From Allofournierella_A excrementavium (GTDB lineage: Bacteria; Bacillota; Clostridia; Oscillospirales; Ruminococcaceae), in assembly GCA_019120375.1 (NCBI GenBank), contig DWVE01000009.1, forward strand, positions 1 through 64,000: a stretch of 64,000 bases of DNA. The letters are read 5' to 3'. A model generated the notes under the pieces. The model made no database searches. It had not been told where the DNA came from and saw only the letters and a list, made by a program, of their open reading frames with translations. The translations under genes and the position numbers were made by a program. Position 1 is the first letter of the stretch. The number at the start of each line of letters is the position of its first letter. This document shows positions 15,714-23,189 of this stretch, one piece after another.

Positions 15714-16058
15714 TCAGCGGATCTGCTCTTTGACCTTGGCGGCCTTGCCGGTGCGGCTGCGCAGGTAGAACAGCTTGGCCCGGCGCACCTTGCCGTGACG
15801 GACGACCTCCACCTTCTCAACGAAGGGAGAGTTGACGGGGAACACGCGCTCCACGCCGACGCCGTAGGAAGTGCGGCGGACGGTGAAGGTCTCGGCGATG
15901 CCGCCGTGCTTCTTGGCGATCACAGTGCCCTCGAAGGCCTGGATACGCTCGCGCTCGCCTTCCTTGATGCGAACGGAGACCCGAACGGTGTCACCGATCT
16001 CGAACTGGGGCCGGTCCTCTTTGACCATGCCCTGGGTGATGATCTGCATTGCGTCCAT
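15714..16058 (-). CDS. rplS: 50S ribosomal protein L19
   Basis: L19 lies at the 30S-50S interface. The 114-residue protein is the usual length and contains the family core (GDTVRVSV, RIQAFEG, then the basic KVRRAKLFYLR segment). The frame starts five codons earlier, but GGAGG is located inside that extension, 8 nt before the ATG at 16058, which therefore is the start. Here it stands alone with its own promoter and terminator, not in an rpsP-rimM-trmD-rplS operon. Confidence 0.98.
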   Translation of the reverse strand: MDAMQIITQGMVKEDRPQFEIGDTVRVSVRIKEGERERIQAFEGTVIAKKHGGIAETFTVRRTSYGVGVERVFPVNSPFVEKVEVVRHGKVRRAKLFYLRSRTGKAAKVKEQIR

Positions 16059-16165
16059 TGATGAATCCTCCATTTTTTATGACGTTCATACCCGATAATC
16101 GGCAGAGGACCGCCCGTTTAATGATGTACATTAACCCCGCTGATGGTGCCAGCGGACACTAACGC
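16059..16165 (-). promoter_or_regulatory. Structured leader of rplS (candidate L19 leader)
   Basis: About 105 nt separate the predicted transcription start from the rplS ATG. A perfect hairpin CCGCTG/CAGCGG lies at 16137-16155 and a second pairing involves TTAATG/CATTAA near 16119-16134. Autoregulatory leaders of L19 are known in Firmicutes; whether this one matches that RNA family cannot be decided by eye. Confidence 0.4.
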
Positions 16166-16171
16166 CTAAAT

Positions 16172-16200
16172 ATGATAGCACAGCATTTGCCGGTTTGCAA
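16172..16200 (-). promoter_or_regulatory. rplS promoter
   Basis: TTGCAA (16195-16200) and TATCAT (16172-16177) are 17 nt apart on the minus strand, starting 7 nt after the stop of the upstream radical-SAM-linked gene. Confidence 0.65.
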
Positions 16201-16206
16201 GCATTT

Positions 16207-16851
16207 TCAGGCAAAATCTTCAGAATTTTTTGTGATGAGCCGCTTGCGCAGCACATGGGCCCGGGTGGCGTCCACGCCGCAGTGCTCCTGCAGAAAGCCC
16301 AGCCACAGACTGGGGTTGAGGTTCAGCCCCTCCCCCGCCGGCAGCTGCATCTCAAAGCACACCTCGTCCCCTTCCCGCACATAGTCCAGCCGGGGGCAGT
16401 GCTCCTTGAGGTCGATCTCCTTCTGGCCGCGCTTGGATTTTTTCAGCACCGGGGCCGCGTCCAGCCCGTTGTAGCGGTCCAGACCTTCCGCAAACGCGGC
16501 GGGCAGGCGCACCGCATACACCGCACTGGCGATCTGCTCGGCCTTGCATTTGGGCAGGGTCACGGCGGTAACGGCAACGCCCAGGGGCATCACCGGCTCC
16601 AGCGCCTTCTTCCACGCTTCCAGGTCCGGCTGCTCCTCTTCGGTCTTGACGTCCACGCTCTCCACAAGGCTCTCCTGCCCCAGCGGCAGCGGGCAGGCGA
16701 AGGTCATGTAGATGTGGGGGTTGAAGCCCAGAGTGTACCACACGGGCAGGCCGCTGCGCTTGAGCGAGCGCTGCATCACCCGCTGCAGGTCCAGCAGAGA
16801 GATGTAGGAGGCCTCGCCGGTCTTAGTGAACCAGATCCTTACTGTAGTCAA
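16207..16851 (-). CDS. TIGR03936 family radical-SAM-linked protein (DUF2344)
   Basis: A 214-residue protein of the TIGR03936 family, which is almost always encoded next to, or fused to, a TIGR03960 radical SAM protein. The N-terminal pattern (RIWFTKTG, then SLLDLQRVMQR) is diagnostic. The TTG at 16851 is preferred over the GTG at 16860, because GGGAGG is 8 nt before the TTG but touches the GTG. The gene overlaps its radical SAM partner by about 30 nt. Function is unknown; in related genomes the pair lies beside rng and rplU, pointing to RNA or ribosome work. Confidence 0.88.
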   Translation of the reverse strand: MTTVRIWFTKTGEASYISLLDLQRVMQRSLKRSGLPVWYTLGFNPHIYMTFACPLPLGQESLVESVDVKTEEEQPDLEAWKKALEPVMPLGVAVTAVTLPKCKAEQIASAVYAVRLPAAFAEGLDRYNGLDAAPVLKKSKRGQKEIDLKEHCPRLDYVREGDEVCFEMQLPAGEGLNLNPSLWLGFLQEHCGVDATRAHVLRKRLITKNSEDFA

Positions 16852-18685
16852 AACAGGCACCTCCCACGAATTTATTGGCCCCGCAGGCGCTGCACTTGCG
16901 GTTGCAGGGCGGGGTGGTCTGGGCGGCCATCGCCTTCCGGTACTCCCGCACCAGGAAATCGTGGCTCACGCCGTAGTCCATGTGGCTCCAGGGGGTGACT
17001 TCGTCCAGCCCGATGAAGCGGTTGGCATAAAACGCGGTGTCCAGCCCGCACTCGGCAAAAGCCTCCATCCAGCGGTCGTAGTGGAAGCACTCGTCCCAGC
17101 CGTCGAAGAAGCAGCCCTTGCGGTAGGCGGTCTCCAGCACCCGGCCCAGTCGGCGGTCACCCTTGGCGAACACCGCCTCCAAAAAGCTGATGGAGCTGTC
17201 GTGATAGTTCACGTGGATCTTCTTGCTGTGCACGCTGTGAAGCAGATGCTGCTGCTTTTCCTTCAGCTGTTCCTCGGTGTCCTGCGGGACGAACTGGAAG
17301 GGGGTGTGGGGCTTGGGCACAAAGCAGGCCACGCTGATGGTCACCTGCACGCTCTTTCCCTTGGGCTTGTCCGGGTTAGCGTAATAGAGGTCCACCACCT
17401 TCTGGGCGGTGTCGGCGATGCCCTCGATATCCTCCATGGTCTCGGTGGGCAGACCCATCATGAAGTAGAGCTTCACCGAGGTGTAGCCCGCCTTGAAGGC
17501 CAGGGAGCAGGTGCGCTCGATCTCCGGCCAGGTGACGTTCTTGTTGATGACGTCCCGCAGGCGCTGGGTGCCCGCCTCCGGCGCGAAGGTCAGGCCGGTC
17601 TTGCGCACCCGGTTGGTCTTCTCCACCAGACTTTCGCTGAAGTTGTCGATGCGCAGCGAGGGCAGCGAAAGGCTCACATGCTCGTCCTTGGTCCAGGTGA
17701 GCAGGTCGTCCAAAAGCGGCTCCAGCTGGCTGTGGTCAGAGGTGGACAGGCTGGTGAGGCTGATCTCCTCATAGCCGGTGTTGTCGCACAGCTGACGGGC
17801 GGCCTCGTTCAGCTTGTCCGCGCTGCGCTGGCGCATGGGCCGGTACAAGAAACCCGCCTGACAGAACCGGCAGCCGCGCACGCATCCGCGCAGCACCTCG
17901 ATCTGAGCGCGGTCATGCACCGCACCCACCATGGGCACCACGAAGTGGGTGGGCGGGGTCTGGCTGTCCATATCCCGGATGACCGCCTTGGTGATGACGG
18001 CGGGGGCCGCGGGGTCGTTGGGGGTGATGGCTTTCACCCGGCCGTCCTCGTGATAGGTCACATCATAGAAAGAAGGCACGTAGCAGCCGGGCACGGCGGC
18101 GATGCGGCGAAGCACCTCTTTCTTGGGCAGGCCTTCCCGCTTGGCCTCCTCCACGATGCGGCAGACGTGGGGCAGCTGCTCTTCCCCTTCGCCCAGCATC
18201 ATCATGTCGATGAAGTCCGCCAGGGGCTCGCCGTTGCAGACGCAGGGCCCGCCCGCCACGATGAGCGGCCACTCCTCGCCCCGGTCCTCCGCCCGCAGGG
18301 GGATGCCCGCCATGTCCAGCATGGCGAGGATGTTGCTGTAAGACAGCTCATATTGCAAGGTGAAGCCCACGATGTCGAAGTCGGTGAGAGGGTCCTTGCT
18401 CTCCAGCGCGTAGAGCGGCAGGTCCACCCGCTCCATCTCCGCTTTCATGTCCACCCAGGGCATGAAGGCGCGCTCGCACCACCAGTTGGGCTGCTGGTTC
18501 AAGAGCTCATAGAGAATTTTCATGCCCAAAAAGGACATGCCCACCTCGTAGGTGTCGGGGAAGCAGAAGGCAAAGCGCAGGTCCACCTGTGCCTTGTTCT
18601 TGATAATGCAGCCCGGCTCGCCGCCGGTATAGCGGCCCGGCTTCTGCACATGGGCCAGCGCCTCTTTCAATTTCGGGTCAAACAA
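16823..18685 (-). CDS. TIGR03960 family B12-binding-like radical SAM protein
   Basis: A 620-residue radical SAM enzyme. An N-terminal cobalamin-binding-like region is followed by the cluster motif CVRGCRFC (Cys-x3-Cys-x2-Cys) near residue 270, then the TIM-barrel part and a cysteine-rich C-terminal tail (CNRKCSACG) that may bind a second metal. The TTG start at 18685 has GGAGG 7 nt upstream and begins a protein matching the family N-terminus; the longer frame has no ribosome binding site. It is translationally coupled to the TIGR03936 gene. Substrate is unknown. Confidence 0.92.
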   Translation of the reverse strand: MFDPKLKEALAHVQKPGRYTGGEPGCIIKNKAQVDLRFAFCFPDTYEVGMSFLGMKILYELLNQQPNWWCERAFMPWVDMKAEMERVDLPLYALESKDPLTDFDIVGFTLQYELSYSNILAMLDMAGIPLRAEDRGEEWPLIVAGGPCVCNGEPLADFIDMMMLGEGEEQLPHVCRIVEEAKREGLPKKEVLRRIAAVPGCYVPSFYDVTYHEDGRVKAITPNDPAAPAVITKAVIRDMDSQTPPTHFVVPMVGAVHDRAQIEVLRGCVRGCRFCQAGFLYRPMRQRSADKLNEAARQLCDNTGYEEISLTSLSTSDHSQLEPLLDDLLTWTKDEHVSLSLPSLRIDNFSESLVEKTNRVRKTGLTFAPEAGTQRLRDVINKNVTWPEIERTCSLAFKAGYTSVKLYFMMGLPTETMEDIEGIADTAQKVVDLYYANPDKPKGKSVQVTISVACFVPKPHTPFQFVPQDTEEQLKEKQQHLLHSVHSKKIHVNYHDSSISFLEAVFAKGDRRLGRVLETAYRKGCFFDGWDECFHYDRWMEAFAECGLDTAFYANRFIGLDEVTPWSHMDYGVSHDFLVREYRKAMAAQTTPPCNRKCSACGANKFVGGACFDYSKDLVH

Positions 18686-18772
18686 AGCGGTTCCTCCATC
18701 ACATGCGCCGCAAAAAGGCGGCGCACAGGTTTGATTCCTGTTTATTGTACCCGATTCGACCCGCAAATGCAA

Positions 18773-19192
18773 TCACGGCAGGACACTTTGCAGCATCCTT
18801 CGCCCGTCCAGGTCGCCCAATGGCAGCAGATTGAACAGCCCGGTGGCAAGATTTGCCGCCGCGAAGAAGTAGCCCCAGTAGCTTGCGGCCAGCTGCATCC
18901 GGCCAAGGGCTGCGCCGCACAGCAGAAGATTGGTCAGCGGCCCGGCCAGCGCCAGCAAAAAGGTCTGGCGGCGGGAAAGGCGCGCCGCAGAGGCGTCCAG
19001 CCCGATGCCCCGCAGTGAAAAGGAGAGCGCCGGCAGAGTTCTCGTCATGGCCAGCCACGCCGCCACATGGCCGCACTCGTGCAGCAGCGCCGCCAGCAGC
19101 CCCACCCGCACAAGGCCGCTGTGGTCCCGGTAAAGCACGAACCACAGCGCCGCCAGCAGCAGCACCGGTTGGCGCAAGCGCAGATGCCTCAT
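18773..19192 (-). CDS. Small M50 site-2 metalloprotease, SpoIVFB-like
   Basis: A 139-residue membrane metalloprotease. The zinc motif HECGH is at 38-42 and the third-ligand motif NLLPLGDLDG at 121-130; at least three hydrophobic segments surround them. This is only the catalytic core, about half of the length of Bacillus SpoIVFB, and without a CBS domain. It overlaps the M23 gene by ATGA. In many clostridia a SpoIVFA-SpoIVFB-type pair stands just before the TIGR03960-TIGR03936 pair, exactly as here, which is the basis for the naming. Confidence 0.82.
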   Translation of the reverse strand: MRHLRLRQPVLLLAALWFVLYRDHSGLVRVGLLAALLHECGHVAAWLAMTRTLPALSFSLRGIGLDASAARLSRRQTFLLALAGPLTNLLLCGAALGRMQLAASYWGYFFAAANLATGLFNLLPLGDLDGRRMLQSVLP

Positions 19193-20040
19193 GTCAGCCC
19201 CAGCGCCTTGTCCGGGTCGTAGCGCACTCCATCGCAAAGCAGCTCGAAATGCAGGTGGGGTCCGGTGACCATGCCGGTCTGCCCCACCGTGCCCAGGACG
19301 GTGCTCTCATCCACCGTCTCCCCCTGGCGCACGAACACATACTGCATATGGCAGTAGCGGGTGGTCACACCGTTACTGTGGAGGATGACCACATTGTTGC
19401 CGTAGGAATCGCTGTATTCGCTTTTCTGCACCACACCGCCGGCCGCGGGCCGGATGGGCGTGCCCTCGGCGGCGGCCAGGTCCACGCCGGTGTGAAAGTC
19501 GCTTTTGCCGGTGACCGGATGCTTGCGCCAGCCATAGTCCGAGGTGATATAAAAGCTTTCCAGCGGGAGCGCCAGTTCAAAGGGCGGCTGATAGGACTTT
19601 GTGGAGTTTCCCTCCGGCACGAAGGGCCAGAAGGACGCCAGCTGCCCGCCCGCGCCGGTGAGCTCGGGAGCCTGCTCATCGTCGGGCTGATGCGCGCCGG
19701 TGACCTGCTCCAGCCGGGCCATGACCTCCAGGGCGCCCGCCTGCAGGCCGCTCACCGTCTCGGAGGTGAACTTGAGCAGCTGCTCCTGCCCGTTCAGCTC
19801 CACCCCGCTGTCCATCGCGGCGCGGAAGGCATTACCGCACTGCCGGTAGGCCTCGGGCGCAACACGGCTCATTGCCAGAACCGCGGCCGTCGCCAGCAGA
19901 CAGAGCAGCACCTGCACCCGCAGGATATAGTTCGGCCGCTGTTTTTCCTTGGGGGTGAGAGGCGGCGTGAGCGCAGCCTTCATCTCCCCCGCCTGCGGCA
20001 GGATGGGCGGATATTGTATTTCCTGTGCTTTCTCCCACAT
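19189..20040 (-). CDS. M23 (LytM) peptidase domain membrane protein, SpoIVFA-like
   Basis: A 283-residue protein with a short cytoplasmic N-terminus, one membrane segment (about 38-57) and an external LytM domain in the last 110 residues. The zinc site looks complete: HTGVD and HLHFE, with the GWRKHPVTG entry motif. In Bacillus, SpoIVFA has a LytM-like domain and holds SpoIVFB; the single membrane segment and the coupled M50 gene fit that. Because its ligands are intact it might also be an active peptidoglycan endopeptidase. Start 20040 has GAGGAG upstream. Confidence 0.83.
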   Translation of the reverse strand: MWEKAQEIQYPPILPQAGEMKAALTPPLTPKEKQRPNYILRVQVLLCLLATAAVLAMSRVAPEAYRQCGNAFRAAMDSGVELNGQEQLLKFTSETVSGLQAGALEVMARLEQVTGAHQPDDEQAPELTGAGGQLASFWPFVPEGNSTKSYQPPFELALPLESFYITSDYGWRKHPVTGKSDFHTGVDLAAAEGTPIRPAAGGVVQKSEYSDSYGNNVVILHSNGVTTRYCHMQYVFVRQGETVDESTVLGTVGQTGMVTGPHLHFELLCDGVRYDPDKALGLT

Positions 20041-20120
20041 GGTGTACGGCTCCTCTTTTCCCTGTGCGTTCTTTTCTATTCTTATGCGCTGTACACAGAA
20101 AAAATAGCACGTCCACAAAA

Positions 20121-20160
20121 CGCGAAAACGGCGGGGCCGCTTTGCAGCGGCCCCGCCGTT
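20121..20160 (-). terminator. Terminator after the amidase gene
   Basis: Fourteen-base perfect arms at 20127-20140 and 20147-20160 start 5 nt past the amidase stop. On the minus strand the stem leads into TTTTCGCGTTTT, a short T-run. Confidence 0.75.
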
Positions 20161-20164
20161 CATC

Positions 20165-22981
20165 TCACAGCATGGAGTTCAGTGTGCTTTGGATCGCGTC
20201 GGCGATGGAAGTGGCGATGGCGTTCTTGTAGCTGTCGCTCTGAAGCTTGCTCAGCTCGTCCGGGTTTGTGAGGAAGCCGCATTCCACCAGCACAGCCGGG
20301 AAGTCCATGTGGGTGGTGACGCGATACGCGCCGTATTTGTCTCCCCGGTTGGTGGTGCCCAGCGCCCCGGCCACCGCGCCGGACAGGTTCGCCGCCAGCT
20401 GGCGGGAGTAGGGATTGAAGTAGTACACCTCTGTGCCCTTCGCGCTGGAAACGCCGGCGTTGTGATGGATGCTCACGAACAGATGCGGGCTGAAGCTCTG
20501 AGACTGGCTGACCCGGCTGTCCAGCGAGACGTAGCTGGAAGTGTCGGTCACCTGCACCGTGGCGCCGCGGCTGCGGAGGATGTCCGCCACGCGGTTGGCA
20601 ATGTCGGCGTTGAGGGTCTTCTCGGTGTACATGCCGCTGATGGAGGTGCCGCCGTCGTAGCCGCCGTGGCCGGGGTCAAGATAGATCTTCGCGCCGGAGA
20701 GCCCGTTCGGGATCTGGTTGAAGCGGAACACAAGGTTATCGCCGTCGTAGTAAGCCCGGTAGCCCAGGAAGGAGCCCGCCTTGCGCAGATCGAAACGGAT
20801 CACCGTGTCGTTGCCCTGCTGGGAGAGGCTCACCCCGCTGAGCAGGTTATTGGATGCAAGGCTGGGGGCGGCGGTGTCGGCGCGGGTGTCCTTGAGAGTG
20901 ACCACCATGCTGGTGGCCCCGGAGAAGCTGTTGACGCCGCCGGAGGAGGAATACCCCACCCCGTCAAAGGACACGGTATAGGCGGTCTTGCGGCCGGAGC
21001 GGGCAAAGCTGACATAGACATACTGCCCGTCCGCCCAGCTGGACGCCCCGCTCAGCGAGGACATCTGCCACTCCGCCTCGCCCAGGCTGCTCACCGAAGA
21101 GGCGCTCACCCGCACGCCGCTGCCCAGGATATAGTACTCACCGCTGCCATAGGTATCGTCATAATAAGTAAGCTTGTCGCTGACGATGTAATCCACCGTG
21201 CCCTTGGGCAGCGGGAAACAGCTGCCGTTGGGGTCGTTGTTCAGAACGCCCGCAGGGTAAGTGCGGGCCTGACTGGCGGTGACTTCCACCAGATGGCCCT
21301 TCTGCCCTTCCACATTGGGCGCCTGCTGAGGCAGCGCCGCCACATACACCCGCGCGCCGCTGGCCGACTGGGTGACGCCGGACCAAGTGCCGCTGACGGT
21401 GATGTTGCCCACGTCCTGCTGGCTCTCGGTGGCCGCGGGAACGGTGATGGTGCCCTTGTATGGCACATAGCTGGAGGTGTTGCCGTCCGCCGAATCGCCG
21501 GTGAGCTCCTGCTCGGTGAGGGTCACGCTGGAGCCGCCCAGGCTGGCGGTGATGGTGGAACCGGAGTAGGCCATGACGGTGATGCCCACCTGAGTGGAGC
21601 CTTCCACCGTCATGCTGCCGGAGGGCGAGACCTCCTGGATGATGACCACCTCGCGGGTGATCTTGTAGACAACGGATTTCTCCTTGTGCTCAAAGGTGAA
21701 GGTGTTGAGCCCGGGTTCCAGGTCCATCTCCACGCTGAACACGCCTTCGCTGTTGCGCTGCAGTTCCTTGCCGTTGAGGGTCAGCGGGAAGTTGGGGTCG
21801 GAAGCGCCGTAGAAGTTCACCTGGAGCTCCTGGGTGGTATAGGTGCGCTTTTCCGGGGTGCTGACGGTCAGGTCGGTGAGGATGTCCTGCTCCTCGATCT
21901 GGTCCGCGTAATAGCGCAGCAACACGTCGGTGGAGCCGCCCACGTTCTGTTCCAGCGCACTGAGGGAACCATAGGCCGCACCCACGCAGCCATCCACCGC
22001 CCGGGTCTCGATGATCTGACGCATCACCTGATCCGGCGCTTTCCAGCCGGGTTCGTCGCCGCCCAGCCGGTCGTTGCAGATCCAGGCGGAAACGCCCGCC
22101 CCGTGCTGTGAGGCCGTCTGCGCCCACCAGGTGAGCACCGTCTTGAAGTTCTGGGCTTCATCGGTGAGGGAGCCGGTGCAGCGCACCATCACCTGATCGA
22201 CGTCGGCCCAGGCGAAGATGGCGTTCAGGTCCACATAGCCGTCGGCGGACATCTCAAACTCCGCCGATGTGGCACTGCCCGCAGGGTCGGTGGACTGGTT
22301 GGCCCACACCGGGTCGGTCACAAGACCGAACACCGCGTCCGGCTTTGCGCCCTTCACCGCTGCGGATGCGTTCACAACGAGGGAACTGACACATTCCCGC
22401 ACCCAGTTGTCATAGCCCATGGACGCGCCCTCGCTGCGGTAGAGGCTCATGCTCTCGGCGGTCTTCTGGTTGTAATAGCCGGTCAGGTAAACGCCGTCGG
22501 GCTGGCAGCTGCCCACCATCTCGCCCAGAACAGCGGCGGTGGTCAGGATGGCCGAGGCGCTCAGGTTTGCGCGGGCGCCATACTGTCCCTGTTCGTCCAG
22601 TCCGCAGGAAGCATCGAAAATCACATAAAAGGCAAGCCTCTGCCCCCGTGCCGCCTCGGCCGCATAACCAAGCAGATCATAATCGCAGGCCATCGGCCAG
22701 CTTTCGCCGGCAAAAAGCGCCCCGTCGGCGGTATTGGCGGGCATCAGCACAGCGTTCATGCCGTACTCCGCTATCTTTGCCAGCGCCGCGTCCAGCTGTG
22801 CCTTGCACTCGCTCTCCCCGGCGGCCGGATCAAAATCCTGCCCAGCCTGGAGGACCACCGCCTTCATCTCGGTCGTGGACGCTGCCTGCGTCGTGGTCTC
22901 TTCTTCAGCAAAAACCGCGCCGCTGCCCAGCAGCATCGTGCAGATCAGTCCGGCGGCGATCCGCCGCAGTGTGCGCTGCAC
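20165..22981 (-). CDS. Secreted N-acetylmuramoyl-L-alanine amidase with N-terminal barrel-like domain
   Basis: A 938-residue exported protein. A GTG start at 22981 with GGAGGT 6 nt upstream gives a signal peptide ending near AVFAEE (about residue 25). Residues about 35-380 look like a TIM-barrel glycoside-hydrolase-like domain (GHL10/DUF187 type). A central part (about 400-750) is beta-rich and Ser/Thr/Gly-rich. The C-terminal 174 residues form an Amidase_3 domain with zinc ligands His772, Glu787 and His839 and catalytic Glu900. It cuts the amide bond between MurNAc and the stem peptide. It is monocistronic. Confidence 0.88.
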   Translation of the reverse strand: MQRTLRRIAAGLICTMLLGSGAVFAEEETTTQAASTTEMKAVVLQAGQDFDPAAGESECKAQLDAALAKIAEYGMNAVLMPANTADGALFAGESWPMACDYDLLGYAAEAARGQRLAFYVIFDASCGLDEQGQYGARANLSASAILTTAAVLGEMVGSCQPDGVYLTGYYNQKTAESMSLYRSEGASMGYDNWVRECVSSLVVNASAAVKGAKPDAVFGLVTDPVWANQSTDPAGSATSAEFEMSADGYVDLNAIFAWADVDQVMVRCTGSLTDEAQNFKTVLTWWAQTASQHGAGVSAWICNDRLGGDEPGWKAPDQVMRQIIETRAVDGCVGAAYGSLSALEQNVGGSTDVLLRYYADQIEEQDILTDLTVSTPEKRTYTTQELQVNFYGASDPNFPLTLNGKELQRNSEGVFSVEMDLEPGLNTFTFEHKEKSVVYKITREVVIIQEVSPSGSMTVEGSTQVGITVMAYSGSTITASLGGSSVTLTEQELTGDSADGNTSSYVPYKGTITVPAATESQQDVGNITVSGTWSGVTQSASGARVYVAALPQQAPNVEGQKGHLVEVTASQARTYPAGVLNNDPNGSCFPLPKGTVDYIVSDKLTYYDDTYGSGEYYILGSGVRVSASSVSSLGEAEWQMSSLSGASSWADGQYVYVSFARSGRKTAYTVSFDGVGYSSSGGVNSFSGATSMVVTLKDTRADTAAPSLASNNLLSGVSLSQQGNDTVIRFDLRKAGSFLGYRAYYDGDNLVFRFNQIPNGLSGAKIYLDPGHGGYDGGTSISGMYTEKTLNADIANRVADILRSRGATVQVTDTSSYVSLDSRVSQSQSFSPHLFVSIHHNAGVSSAKGTEVYYFNPYSRQLAANLSGAVAGALGTTNRGDKYGAYRVTTHMDFPAVLVECGFLTNPDELSKLQSDSYKNAIATSIADAIQSTLNSML

Positions 22982-23027
22982 ATGCCCACCTCCCTTCATA
23001 ATAACTTGTATTTCTTGTCATACCCCC

Positions 23028-23056
23028 ATACTATACGGTTTTTGGGACAAAATCAA
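23028..23056 (-). promoter_or_regulatory. Promoter of the amidase gene
   Basis: TTGATT (23051-23056) and TAGTAT (23028-23033) are 17 nt apart on the minus strand, 45 nt upstream of the GTG start. The other 80 bases up to the ppk terminator show only AT-rich sequence. Confidence 0.6.
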
Positions 23057-23134
23057 GCAAAAGGCGACATTTTTCCAGCTTTTCAATCTGTTTAGTATAA
23101 TGGCTTTACAGGTCGATTGTATCGCGATTTTGCG

Positions 23135-23173
23135 CAAGAAAAAGCCGAACACCTGTAAAGGCGTTCGGCTTTT
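23135..23173 (-). terminator. Terminator after ppk
   Basis: AAAAGCCGAAC (23140-23150) pairs with GTTCGGCTTTT (23163-23173); on the minus strand the stem is followed by TTTTTCTT. It starts 16 nt after the ppk stop. Confidence 0.85.
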
Positions 23174-23189
23174 CATCGTGCAATTCTGT

